DNA of 64,000 nt from Planctomycetota bacterium. GTDB taxonomy: Bacteria; Planctomycetota; UBA11346. Location: the NCBI GenBank assembly GCA_016745075.1, contig JADGDD010000012.1, forward strand, positions 1-64,000, in the 5' to 3' direction. How positions within the stretch are numbered: position 1 is the first letter of the stretch; each line of letters begins with the position of its first letter. Positions 9,919 to 18,021 of this stretch are shown here, in pieces. Below the pieces are notes generated by a model that saw only the letters and a list, made by a program, of their open reading frames with translations, was not told the DNA's origin and ran no database searches. A program made the position numbers and the translations under genes.

Positions 9919-10540
9919 CGCAGGCTCCCTCAAACAGGTGTCGATTTATTCTTCGTAAACTGTTCCAACAATCACCTGCCGCTACAATAAGATGATCGGC
10001 TACCGTAACATCAAGAAGCCGCCCCACTTTTAATAAACGCTTGGTAACGGCCCAATCTTCAGACGAGGGTTCAACATTTCCGGTCGGGTGATTATGCGCG
10101 AGAATAACACTGGCTGCGTTGACTGATAAAGCGGTACGAAAAACGATTCTTGGCCCTGCGTCTGTTCCATCTATATCACCACGAGATATATTCAATGGTG
10201 CACCAATTAAACGAGAACGTGTGTCGAGTGGGAGAATATAAAATTGCTCATGGTCGAGGGAACTGATGAGTGGATCAAGAATTGCTACTGCTAATTCTGG
10301 TGAGCTTGTGAGTAGACGTTGCGGGCGTGGCTGGGTGCGTAATCGACGAACACATTCAAGCACCGCTGCAAGATACACTCCCCCTGCTGTGCTTAATTCT
10401 AATTCATGGCTGAGCTGTTCCGCTGTGAAGCCGACTATATCATGCAGGCTTTCAGGGAATGTGCCACGGTGGCGAAATCGTCCGAGAAGATTGTGTACTA
10501 ATTCTTTGTCTGATAATTGCGCCAGTGTTTCGGCATTCAC
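9911..10540 (-). CDS. radC: RadC family JAMM-domain protein
   Basis: The product is 209 aa from a GTG start that overlaps the upstream gene's TGA (GTGA). It has a helix-hairpin region followed by the JAMM metal site HNHPTGNVEPSSED, the diagnostic RadC motif, and LLDVTVADHLIVA. RadC proteins are common on phages, plasmids and islands; their biochemical function is unsettled despite the historical DNA-repair name. The ORF track extends this frame to 11104, but that upstream part is a shadow of the 122-aa gene, whose own frame is far more protein-like. Confidence 0.82.
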   Translation of the reverse strand: MNAETLAQLSDKELVHNLLGRFRHRGTFPESLHDIVGFTAEQLSHELELSTAGGVYLAAVLECVRRLRTQPRPQRLLTSSPELAVAILDPLISSLDHEQFYILPLDTRSRLIGAPLNISRGDIDGTDAGPRIVFRTALSVNAASVILAHNHPTGNVEPSSEDWAVTKRLLKVGRLLDVTVADHLIVAAGDCWNSLRRINRHLFEGACDD

Positions 10541-10905
10541 AGAGTCCAAGCAGGAGTTGGAATATATTCGATGCGCAAACAAAAGGGCTCGTCCCGCCAG
10601 CACCCAAAGAACTCGTGGAGCTGGGTAGCATAATCGAAACGGAGGAGGCGGTAGTTGTAAATGCCGATCTGCACCAGTTCGTGGAACAAAGAAATCAATG
10701 CCGCGTGGGTCATCTGTTCCCAGATGATAAGGCGCGAGCCGTTGGGAATGGTGTCGTTGAGGTTGGCTGAGGCTGCGTGCGTCTCCATCACTGAGGAATA
10801 GCTCCCCGATGGTAAAGCCAGACAAACGTGATGGTAAGTAATATGTCGGTGCGGAATGCCGCTGTTGTTCTCGCCATTCGACGAGGTAGGTTGGTCTATA
10901 GTCAT
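10537..10905 (-). CDS. Hypothetical 122-aa protein
   Basis: Start ATG at 10905 is preceded by GGAG six bases upstream. The second half (ALISLFHELVQIGIYNYRLL) has a globular look with aromatic residues and no membrane segment. It is coupled by a one-codon overlap to radC downstream and lies in the same minus-strand operon as the ParB cassette. I recognise no family. The frame of radC runs open across this gene and looks less protein-like there. Confidence 0.6.
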   Translation of the reverse strand: MTIDQPTSSNGENNSGIPHRHITYHHVCLALPSGSYSSVMETHAASANLNDTIPNGSRLIIWEQMTHAALISLFHELVQIGIYNYRLLRFDYATQLHEFFGCWRDEPFCLRIEYIPTPAWTL

Positions 10906-11061
10906 GGTCAGCTCCGAGAGAGTTGAGTGTGATGAGAGGCCGTTGGGGATTGCCGTCCCTTTCGGCTTCGTTTTTTATACGTTGCCCTTCATTGTATCCG
11001 AAGCAGTCGTGGAGCCAGCAAAAAAAACGCCCACCGTAACGGAGCCGCTCTGCATTGATAC

Positions 11062-11661
11062 TTAGCGCAAGCACAGCTTTTTCCCGATGAAGGCTGGCTC
11101 CCATGTTGCGACCAGTTCATCCTGTTCTTTTTTCACAAGATGCCCCGAACAAATATCTCCAAGTACCATATCCAACAAACGGAGTCCCATAGGAAAAAGT
11201 TCTCGCCGCCACAAACTCGATTCGGTGTCACTCGGCTTAATAAAGCACCAGTCCTGTGCTGCTATTGGCCCACCGTCTGCAACATCAGTGAGCCAGTACA
11301 CAGAACCGCCCGTAATAGGATCATTATCACGAACCGCCCAGAGAATAGCATCGCGGCCTCGGTGGCGCGGTAATAAACTGGGATGATAACCAATAGCCCC
11401 AAAGGTTGTTTGAGCAATGACTGTACTTGAAATATATTGATGGGCATGCGCGGTAATAATTAAATCAGTATCGTCTGGCAATGACTCCTCTGTTATTGCA
11501 TCGCATGCTAATGCTCCTGCATGTGTTGATAGCACATCACCAGTCGGCGCTACAACCTGCACCAGCTCTACCCCGGCTCGTTTTTTAATAAGGTCATGAA
11601 CGGCACAGCCAAAGGAGCGTGAGCCAATTAAAACAATTCTAAGTGGTTCTTGATAATACAT
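11062..11661 (-). CDS. Formyltransferase-fold protein, Asn-less type
   Basis: This 199-aa protein has the N-terminal Rossmann-like fold and catalytic core of the Fmt/PurN formyltransferase family: YHPSLLPRHRG and DVADGGPIAAQD give the His and Asp of the usual Asn-His-Asp triad. The Asn two residues before His is Gly here (IGYHP), which sets it apart from true Met-tRNA and GAR formyltransferases, and the Fmt C-terminal domain is absent. The start overlaps the previous stop as TAATG, so it is translated with the ATPase-GNAT protein and ParB. Its acceptor is unknown; DNA, a nucleotide or a sugar are all possible. Confidence 0.75.
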   Translation of the reverse strand: MYYQEPLRIVLIGSRSFGCAVHDLIKKRAGVELVQVVAPTGDVLSTHAGALACDAITEESLPDDTDLIITAHAHQYISSTVIAQTTFGAIGYHPSLLPRHRGRDAILWAVRDNDPITGGSVYWLTDVADGGPIAAQDWCFIKPSDTESSLWRRELFPMGLRLLDMVLGDICSGHLVKKEQDELVATWEPAFIGKKLCLR

Positions 11662-12842
11662 TATACTTGTTCCTTTTTATTATTTTTGCCAATATAACGA
11701 AATCCCTGAACCGCTCTAAAATGGCCACCGTAGCCTGCTGAAATCATCGCCTTTTTCTCTGGCTGTTTTCGTGTTTTGTTTTTTATGTTTTGTGAGTTGG
11801 TAATAGATGAACGCGACTTGCCTTTATGACCGCCATGTGTGCTTGCTGATATTTGTGTCCACTCTGGCATTCGTCGCAGGGCTGCACATAAACCCGGATG
11901 GCTGGTATGAAAACAGGTTGTTGCAGGAAATAAAAAGCGAGAGCCTTCACCGCCATGTAATTGATTTTCGCATATCCAATTGAGGAAACGCACACCAACA
12001 CCAGCCCCCTGCCATTCAGGCATCACCACCAAACGACAAGCGCGCGCCTCCACACGGCTCCCTTTATTTTTACAGCCCACCGCCATATGCACGACTGGTT
12101 CACCATCAACCGTGCCAACATAACAATAGCTGGCTGGCATCTTAGGGACTTTTAAATAGTGATGCGGTTCAAAGAGTGGCCAGTAACGCCAATCTGTCTT
12201 GATAATGTCGAGTTCAAATGTGGGTCGCCGAAGACACCCCCGATGGAAAGTGCGTTTTCCGGTATCATAAATCCAATCAGGTTCCAACCATTCAAGCACA
12301 TCATAATGTGGGGTTAAAAGAACCACCTTCTTTTTCGGTTTCTGCCGTCGCCACGCTTTAGCAAATGCCAGCGCGCCAAACTTAGCGATTTGCCTATCAA
12401 CAACAGATGTAAATTCATCAACTACGCTATGCTCGGGCGCGTCAATTAATAAGCGGGCCAAGGTGGCGCGAAATTGTTCACCCATAGATAAGGCCTGAAA
12501 CGGGCGTAACCATGTTGGCACACAACCAAGACCAACACCGGAGAGCGCACCAGTCACTGCATTAAAATCAGCATCGGGGCCGATAGCATCTATTAAAGGT
12601 TTATCTGTTGGCCACTCTGGTTCATACCAGCTTTCATCGCCAAATATGGCACGGCCTATGGACGTTTTACCAGAACCCGATGGGCCAACGACTACACCGA
12701 GCTGCCAATCATCATCAAGCGATATGTCGAGGTCTGCGTCTAAATCAAAATTGGTGCCAGACTCCGCATTAAATAATGATTTTACACGAGCAGCACGATA
12801 GGAATTAAAATCAGAACAGCGGTTGCGTACTTCAATAATCAT
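11661..12842 (-). CDS. ABC-type ATPase fused to GNAT acetyltransferase (COG2401-like)
   Basis: The 393-aa protein joins two domains. Residues 45 to 200 form an ABC ATPase with Walker A GPSGSGKTS, signature LSMGEQFR and Walker B SVVDEFTSVVD. Residues about 215 to 330 form a GNAT fold with the acetyl-CoA pocket PEWQGAGVGVRFL. The tail is basic (KGKSRSS, NKTRKQPEKK) and may touch nucleic acid. There are no membrane segments, so it is not a transporter. COG2401 is the recognised family with this fusion; its function is unestablished. It overlaps parB by ATGA and the formyltransferase by TAATG, which implies a three-protein unit. Confidence 0.78.
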   Translation of the reverse strand: MIIEVRNRCSDFNSYRAARVKSLFNAESGTNFDLDADLDISLDDDWQLGVVVGPSGSGKTSIGRAIFGDESWYEPEWPTDKPLIDAIGPDADFNAVTGALSGVGLGCVPTWLRPFQALSMGEQFRATLARLLIDAPEHSVVDEFTSVVDRQIAKFGALAFAKAWRRQKPKKKVVLLTPHYDVLEWLEPDWIYDTGKRTFHRGCLRRPTFELDIIKTDWRYWPLFEPHHYLKVPKMPASYCYVGTVDGEPVVHMAVGCKNKGSRVEARACRLVVMPEWQGAGVGVRFLNWICENQLHGGEGSRFLFPATTCFHTSHPGLCAALRRMPEWTQISASTHGGHKGKSRSSITNSQNIKNKTRKQPEKKAMISAGYGGHFRAVQGFRYIGKNNKKEQV

Positions 12843-13402
12843 ACGACCACCACCTTACAAGTGTAGCCTTCTGTATTGAGCTTTTCAAAAGTGGCTTGTT
12901 GTTCGGCTTCATTACGACATGTCACAATAACGGCGTATTGCTCATTATATTCAAAACCGTTATCTGTTGCGCCAAGATCAGGGCCGTCTTCTCCTGATAA
13001 TGAAACCGCATCCTGCAATAAGGTTTCCAACTCCCCATTATCAAAGCCAGTCATCTCATCAAGATTAATGGTTCCCAGCTCTTCCAGTTCCTGAATAAGT
13101 TTTTCTGTATCCCAGTCTGATTCTTCGCCTGTGCGATTATCAGCAATACGATAGGCACGTACCTGCTCATCGGTGAGGTCGTTTGCTACAAGTACTGGAG
13201 CTTCAGTGAGCCCCAATTGCTGTGCTGCAAGCAAACGCGTATGACCAACAATCAACACACCCGCGCTATCAACAACAAGGGGCTGCTGAAAGCCAAACTG
13301 CTCAATGGATAAGGCCACTTTACGAATGGCGGCTAGGGAAATAGAACGCGGATTCCCTGCATAGGGGCGCGGCTTATTAATAGGCCATAATTCAATATGC
13401 AT
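12839..13402 (-). CDS. ParB/Srx-fold domain protein
   Basis: The 187-aa product has a ParB-like N-terminal domain: PNPRS-type element YAGNPRSI, an IEQFGFQQPLVV segment and GHTRLLAAQQLG, the Box II-like motif that binds nucleotide in ParB relatives. A second half (residues 105 to 187) is acidic with a ferredoxin-like NEQYAVIVTCRNEAEQ stretch. It lacks a HTH, so it is not a chromosome-partition ParB. The ATG at 13402 is chosen because GTGAG lies seven bases before it; a GTG four codons earlier is possible. It heads the ATPase-GNAT and formyltransferase operon. Confidence 0.75.
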   Translation of the reverse strand: MHIELWPINKPRPYAGNPRSISLAAIRKVALSIEQFGFQQPLVVDSAGVLIVGHTRLLAAQQLGLTEAPVLVANDLTDEQVRAYRIADNRTGEESDWDTEKLIQELEELGTINLDEMTGFDNGELETLLQDAVSLSGEDGPDLGATDNGFEYNEQYAVIVTCRNEAEQQATFEKLNTEGYTCKVVVV

Positions 13403-13417
13403 GATAGATCTCACTTA

Positions 13418-13455
13418 GTAACAACAAGGCAAAAGCGCCTACTCGTTACTTACCC
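13418..13455 (-). promoter_or_regulatory. GGGTAAGTAAC element, site 1, with hairpin
   Basis: On the minus strand GGGTAAGTAAC (13455 to 13445) precedes the parB operon by about 40 bases. Its GTAAC end starts an inverted repeat, GTAAC-gagt-AGGC-gctttt-GCCT-tgtt-GTTAC, with matching 4-nt internal loops. The same 11-mer recurs at 19724 and 31218, each time ahead of an operon of this element. Confidence 0.55.
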
Positions 13456-13477
13456 GACCTATCACATATATGTTTCC

Positions 13478-14113
13478 TTATGCCTCGTTTTTATACTTGA
13501 TCCAGTATAGGAATTCATCCGTTGTTTGAGTCCAAAATACATTTGTATTTCTATGGTTATTATGATCAAAACTACTAACATCAATTCGCAATAGGATTAA
13601 GTTCTTCTGCTCTAATTGTTTTGCCAAAGCCAATAGGTAATCAAATTCGTACTTATCGACTAAATCGGCAACATTATTTAGCATAAATTGCGATTGTTTT
13701 CCCAGCTTAGATCTCTTCAGCTCTGACAAAACAGTCAAAGCATCAATCGGTAAATCTCTTATCACAGACAAATAATAATCTGCCTTATCAAGCTCCTCAT
13801 TGTTTTCAAAAGTTCTATCAAGCAAATCTATTAATAAGTCTCTCTTCTCATCTGAGTATTGCTTCATCGCACTTTCCAATACCGATTCGACAAATAGCGC
13901 TAAACGCCTTTTCTTTTCCACTGTCCTTGGTAGAGCAGGGAAATCATTAATACGGTGACGCAATCTTTCCACGATACGCTCTATATTTTCAATCCGTGCA
14001 TCTGATGACGTATCAGAAATAAGGGTTACCAGTGCTGACAAAATAGGAATTGACTGCGCCACAAGCTTAAAGGCCCCTATTCCCACTTTTTTGCTATCTT
14101 CAAAATCTATCAT
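13478..14113 (-). CDS. Hypothetical protein downstream of ImmA-like gene
   Basis: This 211-aa protein begins at the ATG overlapping the ImmA-like stop (TAATG); the longer ORF-track start lies inside that gene. The N-terminus (GIGAFKLVAQSIPILSALVTLI) is moderately hydrophobic and could be a membrane-active helix. The rest is helical and charged, ending in FWTQTTDEFLYWIKYKNEA. No family is recognised. Its place as third gene after repressor and ImmA-like peptidase suggests a lysogeny, exclusion or stress role. Confidence 0.6.
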   Translation of the reverse strand: MIDFEDSKKVGIGAFKLVAQSIPILSALVTLISDTSSDARIENIERIVERLRHRINDFPALPRTVEKKRRLALFVESVLESAMKQYSDEKRDLLIDLLDRTFENNEELDKADYYLSVIRDLPIDALTVLSELKRSKLGKQSQFMLNNVADLVDKYEFDYLLALAKQLEQKNLILLRIDVSSFDHNNHRNTNVFWTQTTDEFLYWIKYKNEA

Positions 14114-15585
14114 TAAAAGTTCTCCCCACACCATTTCTTCTGAGAGGAACTCATATACGGCCACAAGCGATCCACTCTCCACCCCTGCATCTCAAGCAAT
14201 TGATCTTTTTCCCTTTGTCTTCGAATGGTCATTTTCAAACCATGGCCACGACCATGTAATTTATTTTCAGATACACGCCATACAATTGTCGCCAACTGCT
14301 TTGGAGTAAATGCTCCGCGTTCTTCATAGTATTTGATAAAATTTGATATATGAAACTGATCGTCCAAATCCTGTAAATCATGAAGAAGTTTTTTTACAGC
14401 ACGCTTCTCCCCTTCTCGAATCAGCCGAGACCTATCTGTGCTCACTTTTTTCTTGCTCTCTTTTTCATCAAGCTCGCATCCATACTCATCTAACGCACTA
14501 ATTTTAAACCTATCGATGCACTGAGATCCAACCCATAAGCGGTTTCCGTTAAGAGTATTTTCAATATTAAAATGATACCGTAGCTCTTCCTTCTCACATA
14601 ATTCGCAGCATTCGACAGGCTCGTCATAATCTTCCATATCGCCCGTATAGCTCCACTCCTTCAACGCTTCTACAAATACAGTGCTTTCGCTTAAAGGAAG
14701 CAGATTACGCTCACTATTTGTCTTCCAACCGCTCTTGCGAACCGCTTTTTTCTCCGGCAAAAGGATTGTAAGTACTTTTCCGTATCGCCCAAGTCCAATA
14801 CACTCTTCATAAATCTCAGTCTCCGTACCACCAAACCATTCAGGGAGAGAGACATTTTGCCCACGGGGCTGCTTTGCCTGTAGAATAGCAGATTGATCTT
14901 TACCAATCTGGTGCGTTAGCATTCCCTCAGGAAGAGCATTACCTCGTCTCAAATCATTTACCCCAGTGCCAAACCACGAAGAGCACAGTGGCGAGGTATA
15001 GCAATATTCAACAACACCATTTTTTGAAACAAAAATAGCCGCTGCCTCATCTATCAAATCAACATATCGAATCGCAGCAGCGGTATAAGAAACTTTGCAT
15101 TTTCTCGATAACATACGGATAGACCGCAACCCTATGCCACGCTGATCATGCACACGACCCAAATACTCCTTACACAAATCAGTCGGCATGAGCAATGCAC
15201 CTGCAAAACTATTTGCTTGGTACTCATAAATACTAGATGATGAATCTCCCATTTCCGAAACGTGGGGCATGCCATCAGAAAATAGATATTTCAAATGGTT
15301 GGGAATAGCACAATGCCCAAGCTCATGGGCAAGGGTAAAATGCAAAAAACCCTCATAAGTAATCGCTTTTGATAGTGAAATAATAAAATCACCGCTCTCA
15401 GTATAATCTGTACTTCCCGCAATATTACCACTATCAAATTCAATACGCTGAATAGTTAGTTGCTGAGATTTAGCTATACCAAACGGATCAACAGGCAAAG
15501 ATTGAATACCTTCACTTTCAAGTAATTCCATCGCATGCTCGCGCGCTTCATCACGAGCCCTTTTCCACTCTGAACTGACCGGCAC
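14113..15585 (-). CDS. ImmA/IrrE-type metallopeptidase with C-terminal extension
   Basis: Residues about 60 to 190 form the ImmA/IrrE domain with the zinc motif AHELGH. Such proteins cleave a partner XRE repressor during induction. At 490 aa it is far longer than the usual 130 to 300. The extension has a CCELCEKEELRYHF cluster with a later GSQCIDRF that may bind zinc, and ends with a basic KMTIRRQREKDQLLEMQGW segment. The start is GTG, overlapping the repressor's TAG by one base, so the two proteins are made together. Confidence 0.82.
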   Translation of the reverse strand: MPVSSEWKRARDEAREHAMELLESEGIQSLPVDPFGIAKSQQLTIQRIEFDSGNIAGSTDYTESGDFIISLSKAITYEGFLHFTLAHELGHCAIPNHLKYLFSDGMPHVSEMGDSSSSIYEYQANSFAGALLMPTDLCKEYLGRVHDQRGIGLRSIRMLSRKCKVSYTAAAIRYVDLIDEAAAIFVSKNGVVEYCYTSPLCSSWFGTGVNDLRRGNALPEGMLTHQIGKDQSAILQAKQPRGQNVSLPEWFGGTETEIYEECIGLGRYGKVLTILLPEKKAVRKSGWKTNSERNLLPLSESTVFVEALKEWSYTGDMEDYDEPVECCELCEKEELRYHFNIENTLNGNRLWVGSQCIDRFKISALDEYGCELDEKESKKKVSTDRSRLIREGEKRAVKKLLHDLQDLDDQFHISNFIKYYEERGAFTPKQLATIVWRVSENKLHGRGHGLKMTIRRQREKDQLLEMQGWRVDRLWPYMSSSQKKWCGENF

Positions 15586-15944
15586 TATCTATCCTTCTCA
15601 TCATCATCCAAAGCATCAATTAAACGCTCTGCAATACTCTGTTTTTCCAGAGACAGCCCTTGTACCTTTCTGTGTATACGAGCAATAGCGCCGCTTCCTT
15701 GATCGGAAACACCTTCACGCAGGTCACTTCTTCCCAGCAGGAAGTCTATTGGAACAGAAAACAGGTCAGCCAATCGCCGAAGAACTAAAATAGACGGCGA
15801 ACGTCTCCCATTCTCAAAGTGAGAAATCATTGCTGATTGCACTTTTGCTAGCTTTGCCAAATCCCCTTGGCTTAAGCCCTTCGCCTCACGAAGTTCCTTT
15901 AAGCGAACGGCAAAAATAACATCGTCACTTGACTCTATACTCAT
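15585..15944 (-). CDS. XRE-family transcriptional repressor
   Basis: The 119-aa product from MSIESSDD has a Cro/C1-type HTH at residues 13 to 68 (RLKELREAKGLSQGDLAKLAK, IDFLLGR). It has no peptidase domain of its own, in keeping with cleavage by the ImmA-like protein encoded next. The ORF track starts 23 codons earlier, through the operator region. The ATG at 15944 lies within one of two matching operator-like sites, so it probably autoregulates. It is divergent from the plus-strand early genes and is the likely lysogeny switch. Confidence 0.85.
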   Translation of the reverse strand: MSIESSDDVIFAVRLKELREAKGLSQGDLAKLAKVQSAMISHFENGRRSPSILVLRRLADLFSVPIDFLLGRSDLREGVSDQGSGAIARIHRKVQGLSLEKQSIAERLIDALDDDEKDR

Positions 15945-16020
15945 TGTATATAAAATCCCATACAGATAGGCGTGCGGAACTGCACGCCTCCTCTTTGCCT
16001 TCACTATATACACTGAGTAT
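15937..16020. promoter_or_regulatory. Divergent operator region
   Basis: Two copies of TATATACA(A/C)TGAGTAT face each other, one on the minus strand at 15952 to 15937 covering the repressor start codon, the other on the plus strand at 16005 to 16020. Each contains the imperfect palindrome ATAC-N5-GTAT. Between them is a perfect inverted repeat GGCGTGC-ggaact-GCACGCC (15969 to 15988). The spacing between repressor and HNH gene and the symmetry fit a phage immunity operator. Confidence 0.7.
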
Positions 16021-16055
16021 CCGTTTGTCTATACAGAAAATAACAGGAGCACCTT

Positions 16056-16481
16056 ATGCGTTTCACCAAGCAGCAAAAACAACAGATCTTTGACCGCACC
16101 GACGGACGGTGCCATATCTGCTATAAAGGCCTTATTCAGAGCCATTATGGTGCCTATGATAAACATGGGGGCTGGAATATAGATCACTCCAAACCACAGG
16201 CAAAAGGCGGAAGCCACCACCTCAACAACTTGTACCCAACCTGCTGTTCATGCAACTCCAGCAAAGGGGCGCGTTCAAATCGCACTGCTCGTTTACCACA
16301 TGGAAAAACACGAGCACCACTTTCGGCTGCGGCTAAAAAACAAAAGAAACAAGAAAATGCTCTAGACTGGGGCGTTATCGCTGCCACGACTGGCGGCCTT
16401 CTCTTTGGCCCTGTCGGCCTCGTTCTTGGAGCCGCCTGTGGCGGCACTATAGGCCACAGCATCAACCCTGAAGACTCATAA
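16056..16481 (+). CDS. HNH nuclease with glycine-zipper tail
   Basis: This 141-aa protein has an HNH site: CHICYKGL, GWNIDHSKPQAKGGSHHLNNL, CCSCNSSKG, i.e. two Cys pairs plus the His-Asn-His core. Its C-terminus (WGVIAATTGGLLFGPVGLVLGAACGGTIGH) is a Gly-rich hydrophobic hairpin like glycine-zipper proteins, so the nuclease may be membrane-tethered. AGGAG lies seven bases before the ATG. It is the first gene of the rightward arm. Confidence 0.75.
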   Translation: MRFTKQQKQQIFDRTDGRCHICYKGLIQSHYGAYDKHGGWNIDHSKPQAKGGSHHLNNLYPTCCSCNSSKGARSNRTARLPHGKTRAPLSAAAKKQKKQENALDWGVIAATTGGLLFGPVGLVLGAACGGTIGHSINPEDS

Positions 16482-16508
16482 ACCATCCCCCAACAACAAG
16501 GAGAACCC

Positions 16509-16784
16509 ATGGGAAACAATCAATTCAACGGCGTCAATCATGGCGATGTACATCAGCATAACCAAGATACTCTCACGCCTGAACAACATAAAGAAAATAT
16601 CCTCAATAAAAAATCCGCTGAGTTAGATATTGAAAACGAAGGCGCATTGAAAAAGCTAATTTGGCAGGATGGCCCCCTTCTACTTATCCTCATTGCCATG
16701 ATTGCATATCCATCACTCTTACCAGAAATTATCCAATGGATAGCAAATGAAATTAGTGAATCAATACACGCTAGAATGCGATGA
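16509..16784 (+). CDS. Small membrane protein
   Basis: The 91-aa product has a hydrophilic N-terminus (MGNNQFNGVNHGDVHQHNQD), a charged middle and one transmembrane helix at about 54 to 74 (GPLLLILIAMIAYPSLLPEI). AAGGAG precedes the start. It directly follows the HNH gene and may act with it, for example in superinfection exclusion; that role is only inferred. No family is recognised. Confidence 0.6.
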   Translation: MGNNQFNGVNHGDVHQHNQDTLTPEQHKENILNKKSAELDIENEGALKKLIWQDGPLLLILIAMIAYPSLLPEIIQWIANEISESIHARMR

Positions 16785-16821
16785 ACAAAAACATAATCAA
16801 CACATTACCAAGGAATAGAAC

Positions 16822-18021
16822 ATGACAAAAACCTGCGAACCTCGACGCTTTCTGCGTCGCATATCAAACGAACTCTTACACACTTATTTTAATAACAATA
16901 ACATCCATCTTGCCATAGAGTGGGATACTCTCACCAAGCGTGACTGGAAAACCATTCATGATGCATGGCTCGCAATTGATGATGACGATACGCGCTGTCG
17001 CACTATCGCAGATTTCCAAGAGGTTCACAGTCTCGCCACTGAAAATGGCATTCGTATGCTGCGAGCAGAAGCGCAGCGGCATAACGATGAGCTGGCGCGT
17101 GCCTTTGATACACTTCCCCATCGGCACGATATGGCTATGTATGCATTTCTGCACCATCAACATATCTGGCGTGATGCAGCACGTTTTGCGGATGCCCAAT
17201 CACTTGCTGGCTCTCGTTACTGGCACCGCTATTCAGACATTGATACCTTCAGCCCACACATAACTGCAACAGCGCTGACACAATTAGAAACCTGCCTCTC
17301 CGCCTTCTACCGAGAACAGGAAAGCCGAGGTCAGTATTGCCGTGTAGAACATAGTCAACGCCAAGATGGCCAGCACTTCTTCTTTGCCTATTTAGAAGAC
17401 CATCCCACTGCTGGAGAATGTTTTGATAATGGCGAATTACAAAAAACCATTAACCGTGGTGTTTTTGAAGTCTTTTTTTCCTGCTCTCAGCAAGGTGACT
17501 TTCTTGATGTCTATGCAACAGGTAATAAACAACTCCGTGAAGATTTGCTTCGTTTGTTTGGCTGCTGCATTGTTGGCGAGAACTTTAATCCAGAAACCGC
17601 ATCTACAGAAAAAAGCTATCGTATTCGTACACTTGGTCATCAGCAGACTTTTGCAACCGACCCAGAGGATAACATAAGTGACGCACGTATCCGTGCACTC
17701 ACCGTGCGTGTTCGTGGTGGCGGTAAACGCCAACTTAAAATGACGGCTGATCCTGATGCGGGGCCAAATGACATCTATCGTATACTGGGGGATTGGCTTA
17801 ATCATAAAAATGTACCACTGGCAAATATTGAAGTGTTAAATGTTGAATTTGGCATTCGCTTTATCAGTGATCAAAAACGAAAACCCGGTTTTGCTTTTTC
17901 TATTTCGTCACGCGGTAGTTGCACCCTCCGCAGTAAGTCAGAAAAGCTGCGCCTTATTGGTGAGAAATATCTGGAAAAATGGGGGATAACAGGTGGACAA
18001 TCCTATCGAAGCGCTGCATAG
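16822..18021 (+). CDS. Hypothetical early protein, 399 aa
   Basis: A soluble protein without recognised domains. It begins MTKTCEPRRFLRRISNELL with a basic N-terminus, and has an alpha-rich first half and a more beta-like second half (RIRALTVRVRGGGKRQLKM, then IEVLNVEFGIRFISDQKRKPGF). The end overlaps the next gene by 29 bases. Length and codon use are regular, so it is a real gene. Position in the early arm suggests a role in takeover or replication control. Confidence 0.65.
   Translation: MTKTCEPRRFLRRISNELLHTYFNNNNIHLAIEWDTLTKRDWKTIHDAWLAIDDDDTRCRTIADFQEVHSLATENGIRMLRAEAQRHNDELARAFDTLPHRHDMAMYAFLHHQHIWRDAARFADAQSLAGSRYWHRYSDIDTFSPHITATALTQLETCLSAFYREQESRGQYCRVEHSQRQDGQHFFFAYLEDHPTAGECFDNGELQKTINRGVFEVFFSCSQQGDFLDVYATGNKQLREDLLRLFGCCIVGENFNPETASTEKSYRIRTLGHQQTFATDPEDNISDARIRALTVRVRGGGKRQLKMTADPDAGPNDIYRILGDWLNHKNVPLANIEVLNVEFGIRFISDQKRKPGFAFSISSRGSCTLRSKSEKLRLIGEKYLEKWGITGGQSYRSAA

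Noticed and set aside
10906-11104. N-terminal extension of radC frame
   Set aside because: The open frame continues upstream of the GTG at 10540, and its first 50 residues look somewhat protein-like, but it runs antiphase through the 122-aa gene whose frame and ribosome site are better. A frameshifted small gene here cannot be excluded.
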